Shown here: positions 61,777-64,000 of the stretch, in pieces
Position numbering within the stretch: the stretch's first letter is position 1
Layout of the letters: every line of letters starts with the position of its first letter
NCBI GenBank assembly: GCA_937899905.1
Contig: CALCCF010000079.1
Coordinates: 1-64,000, forward strand
DNA length: 64,000 nt
DNA from: an uncultured Phycisphaeraceae bacterium
GTDB lineage: Bacteria; Planctomycetota; Phycisphaerae; Phycisphaerales; UBA1924
Reading direction: 5' to 3'
Program-made: the position numbers and the translations under genes
The notes under the pieces: model-generated
Database searches by the model: none
Told to the model about the DNA's origin: nothing
Seen by the model: only the letters and a program-made list of their open reading frames with translations

Positions 61777-64000
61777 TCACAGCAACGCCACCAGAACGAT
61801 GAGCGCCACCAGCACCGCCGAGCCCGCCACCATGCCCGTGGCATAGCTGTGCAGCACACCGCTCTGGCTGGGCCGAAGCAGCGAGCCGAGCCAGCGGGGC
61901 AGCGAACCCAGCAGGTCGACGATGCCGTCGATAACCAGCTTGTCGATCGCGTGATAGATATGGCTCGAGACGAGGAGCACCTTCACGAACACGATGTGGT
62001 ACAACTCGTCGACGTACCACTTGTTCTCCGCCCATCTGGGGATCGGCCCGAAACGGGCGGCGACCGCGTCCATCCGCACCTTCGCGGGCTCCACGCGGTT
62101 GCCGATGCCGAGCCCGGCCAGGCCCTTGGGCCCATGGAACCACGCCGCGGCGATGATGCCGATGAGGCCGAGCACCGCCGACACGTAATACATGATCTTG
62201 AACGGGTCGTAGCCGAAGAGCGTGCCCGAAGCCTTGGCGGTCGCGTCCTCGTCGGCGACCACACCCTCGGCGACAAGCGAGACGGGCATCACGGCGCCGG
62301 CTTCGGCATCCGCGGGCAGCAAGCCAACCGCCTCGTCCTTCTTCTCGCCATCGCCCTTGTGGCCGAGGCCCGGCGACGCGTACGCGGCCGACGAGTACTT
62401 GACCATCGTGCCGGCCCAGCCGTGGTCTTCCTTCTTGTTCACGAAGTAGAGACTGGCGATCACGATCGTGCCGACCGCGAGCAGCACCATCGCGGTGTTC
62501 ATCGCCCAACCCGGCGCGTGCGGGTGGAAGCCCGTGTGCAGCGCATCGCCTGGCTCTTCCTTCGCGGCGTCGTGAGCATGGCTGTGATCGTCACCATGGT
62601 CATCGCCGTGGTCGTCCCCGTGATCATCGTCACCCGGCTCGAAGTACTTCGGCCCAACGAACACGCGGAAGAACACGCGGAACGTGTAGTACGCCGTCAT
62701 CGCCGCCGTCAGCAGCAACAACAGCCCGATGAAGTATGCCCCGCCAATCATGTCGCCCGGCGTCGCGAACGCCTGGGCCAGGATCATGTCCTTCGAGAAG
62801 TAGCCCGCAGTGAACGGCACGCCGCTCAGGCTCAGGCAGCCGATGAGCATGCACACGGCGGTGATGCCGAAGCCCTTCATCCACATCACGCCCGACAAAC
62901 GCCGCAGGCTGAGCTGGCCGCCGAAGCCGTGCATGACGGCACCGCAGCACAGGAACAGCGTGGCCTTGAAGAACGCGTGCGTGAACACGTGGAAGACCGC
63001 GCCCGTGGTGCCCAGCAGCCCCAGGCCGGCGAACATGAAGCCCAGCTGGCTGATGGTGCTGTAGCCCATGATGCGCTTGATGTCGTACTGGGCGAATTCG
63101 ATCGTCGCGGCCCAGAACGCCGTGATCGCACCCGCCCAGGCCACGACCGTCAACGCGATCATCGCGTCGTCGGCGGCATACAGCGGGAACATGCGGGCGA
63201 TGAGGTACACGCCCGCAGTCACCATCGTCGCGGCGTGGATCAGCGCCGACACCGGCGTGGGGCCCTCCATCGCGTCGGGCAACCACACGTAGAAGAACAG
63301 CTGGGCACTCTTGCCGAACGCGCCAGCCGTGAGCAGCAGCGGGATGACCACAACTGCCCAGGTGCCGCCGATCGCCTCACCGTTCGCATCGATGCCTGCG
63401 GCGATCATCTCGAACAGCGGCCGCAGCTCGACCGTGCCGAACACCACGAACGTCGCACCGATGGCCATCAGCAGGCCTAGGTCGCCGATGCGGTTGATGA
63501 TGAACGCCTTCTTCGCCGCCGCGACCGCCTCGGGCTTCTTGTAGTAGTACCCGATCAGCAGGTAACTACAAAGGCCCACGCCCTCCCAGCCCAGGAAGAG
63601 CAGCAGCAGATTGTCGGCCATCACCAGGCACGACATGCTGAACACGAACACGTTGAACGCGAAGAAGAACCGGCAGTAGCCCAGCCCCTTATCGCCCGAC
63701 ATGTACTCGCTCGAGTACAGGCCGATCACGGTGGCGAGCCCGGTCACGAACAGCATCCACAGCATGGACAAGCCGTCGAAGTAGAACGCGAAGTTGGAGA
63801 CGAGGCTCGTCCCCGAGTCCGCCCCGATCGATGCGTGGATCCACCGGAAGATGGTCGCCACGCCGTAGTTATCCGTGCCACCAAGGAAGGCTACAAGGGT
63901 GGTCACGAAGCTGCCCGCAAGGAGGCCGACGGTCAGATACCCCGGCGCCTTGTTCTTGACGTTCAGGCACGCGCAGATCAGGCACAGCACGGCGCCGAGC
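61777..64000 (-). CDS. nuoL: NADH-quinone oxidoreductase subunit L, 5' end beyond the window
   Basis: At least 740 codons are present and the frame runs off the window end with no start; the first visible residues read LGAVLCLICACLN. About 16 transmembrane helices, with SSEYMSGDKGLGYCRFF, FLGWEGVGLCSYLLIGYYY, AFIINRIGDLGLLMAIG, LPDAMEGPTPVSALIHAATM and MGYSTISQLGFM, are NuoL landmarks. A hydrophilic insert after the antiporter core contains a run of Asp/His (DDHGDDHGDDHGDDHSHAHD, near 62570-62635) and a second charged region (62220-62410), both absent from typical NuoL. The lateral helix and C-terminal helices are intact. Confidence 0.95.
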   Translation of the reverse strand, partial: LGAVLCLICACLNVKNKAPGYLTVGLLAGSFVTTLVAFLGGTDNYGVATIFRWIHASIGADSGTSLVSNFAFYFDGLSMLWMLFVTGLATVIGLYSSEYMSGDKGLGYCRFFFAFNVFVFSMSCLVMADNLLLLFLGWEGVGLCSYLLIGYYYKKPEAVAAAKKAFIINRIGDLGLLMAIGATFVVFGTVELRPLFEMIAAGIDANGEAIGGTWAVVVIPLLLTAGAFGKSAQLFFYVWLPDAMEGPTPVSALIHAATMVTAGVYLIARMFPLYAADDAMIALTVVAWAGAITAFWAATIEFAQYDIKRIMGYSTISQLGFMFAGLGLLGTTGAVFHVFTHAFFKATLFLCCGAVMHGFGGQLSLRRLSGVMWMKGFGITAVCMLIGCLSLSGVPFTAGYFSKDMILAQAFATPGDMIGGAYFIGLLLLLTAAMTAYYTFRVFFRVFVGPKYFEPGDDDHGDDHGDDHGDDHSHAHDAAKEEPGDALHTGFHPHAPGWAMNTAMVLLAVGTIVIASLYFVNKKEDHGWAGTMVKYSSAAYASPGLGHKGDGEKKDEAVGLLPADAEAGAVMPVSLVAEGVVADEDATAKASGTLFGYDPFKIMYYVSAVLGLIGIIAAAWFHGPKGLAGLGIGNRVEPAKVRMDAVAARFGPIPRWAENKWYVDELYHIVFVKVLLVSSHIYHAIDKLVIDGIVDLLGSLPRWLGSLLRPSQSGVLHSYATGMVAGSAVLVALIVLVALL

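Noticed and set aside
61210-63480. Long plus-strand open frame antisense to nuoL and nuoM
   Set aside because: It is rich in Arg/His/Gln and shows no protein motifs; the minus-strand frames encode clear membrane subunits of complex I.

Overview
The window is GC-rich bacterial chromosome from a planctomycete, most likely class Phycisphaerae. Evidence: a giant exported protein with an LEPRQLL motif near its N-terminus, an FG-GAP protein ending in a paired EF-hand ('GC-type dockerin') tail, pseudopilins with FTLIE/FTLVE cleavage sites, a Cys-type sulfatase beside its formylglycine-generating enzyme, and frequent GTG starts. No rRNA, CRISPR array, transposase or phage structural gene was seen. 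The only RNA gene found is one tRNA-Glu.

Layout. 0-10.7 kb: a 39-residue Lys/Arg-rich protein with a terminator, a DUF2470-like protein coupled to a short amidohydrolase, an FG-GAP/dockerin protein divergent from uvrB, a small Gln-rich membrane protein, nnrD coupled to a transglutaminase-like protein, and tatD. 10.9-16.5 kb: a signalling cluster with a CheB-CheR-PAS-histidine kinase hybrid, a stand-alone receiver and a receiver-ANTAR regulator. 16.5-19.2 kb: unrecognised membrane protein and lipoprotein. 19.2-26.1 kb: a segment bounded by a relict copy of the mutL 3' end and by the intact mutL 3' end, in the same orientation. Inside it are a protein with nine tandem helix-turn-helix repeats plus HNH-like and AP2 domains, and an exported FGE-HAD-sulfatase gene set. 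26.0-30.3 kb: mutL, a HAL2-type phosphatase and a SpoIIE-type phosphatase. 30.4-33.4 kb: flagellin, then the overlapping ribH-nusB-ftsY chain. 33.5-43.2 kb: UbiA-like prenyltransferase, membrane protein, transketolase, lipoprotein, a Fur-family regulator divergent from a cysteine desulfurase-like enzyme, TPR protein, tRNA-Glu and astB. 43.5-46.9 kb: two divergent pseudopilins and an ASPIC/UnbV FG-GAP protein. 47.1-56.8 kb: one 9.8-kb gene for a 3259-residue surface protein. 57.6-64 kb: a membrane protein and the 3' end of a complex I operon (nuoL-nuoM-nuoN), with nuoL running off the window.

The item most worth following up is the 19.2-26.1 kb segment. The nine-repeat HTH/HNH/AP2 protein has an unusual modular architecture suggestive of extended DNA recognition. 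The flanking mutL-end direct repeat (48 of 60 bases identical) suggests that the segment was inserted at, or duplicated from, the 3' end of mutL. The envelope theme (sulfatase module, giant LEPR protein, FG-GAP proteins, pseudopilins) fits a surface-attached polysaccharide degrader.
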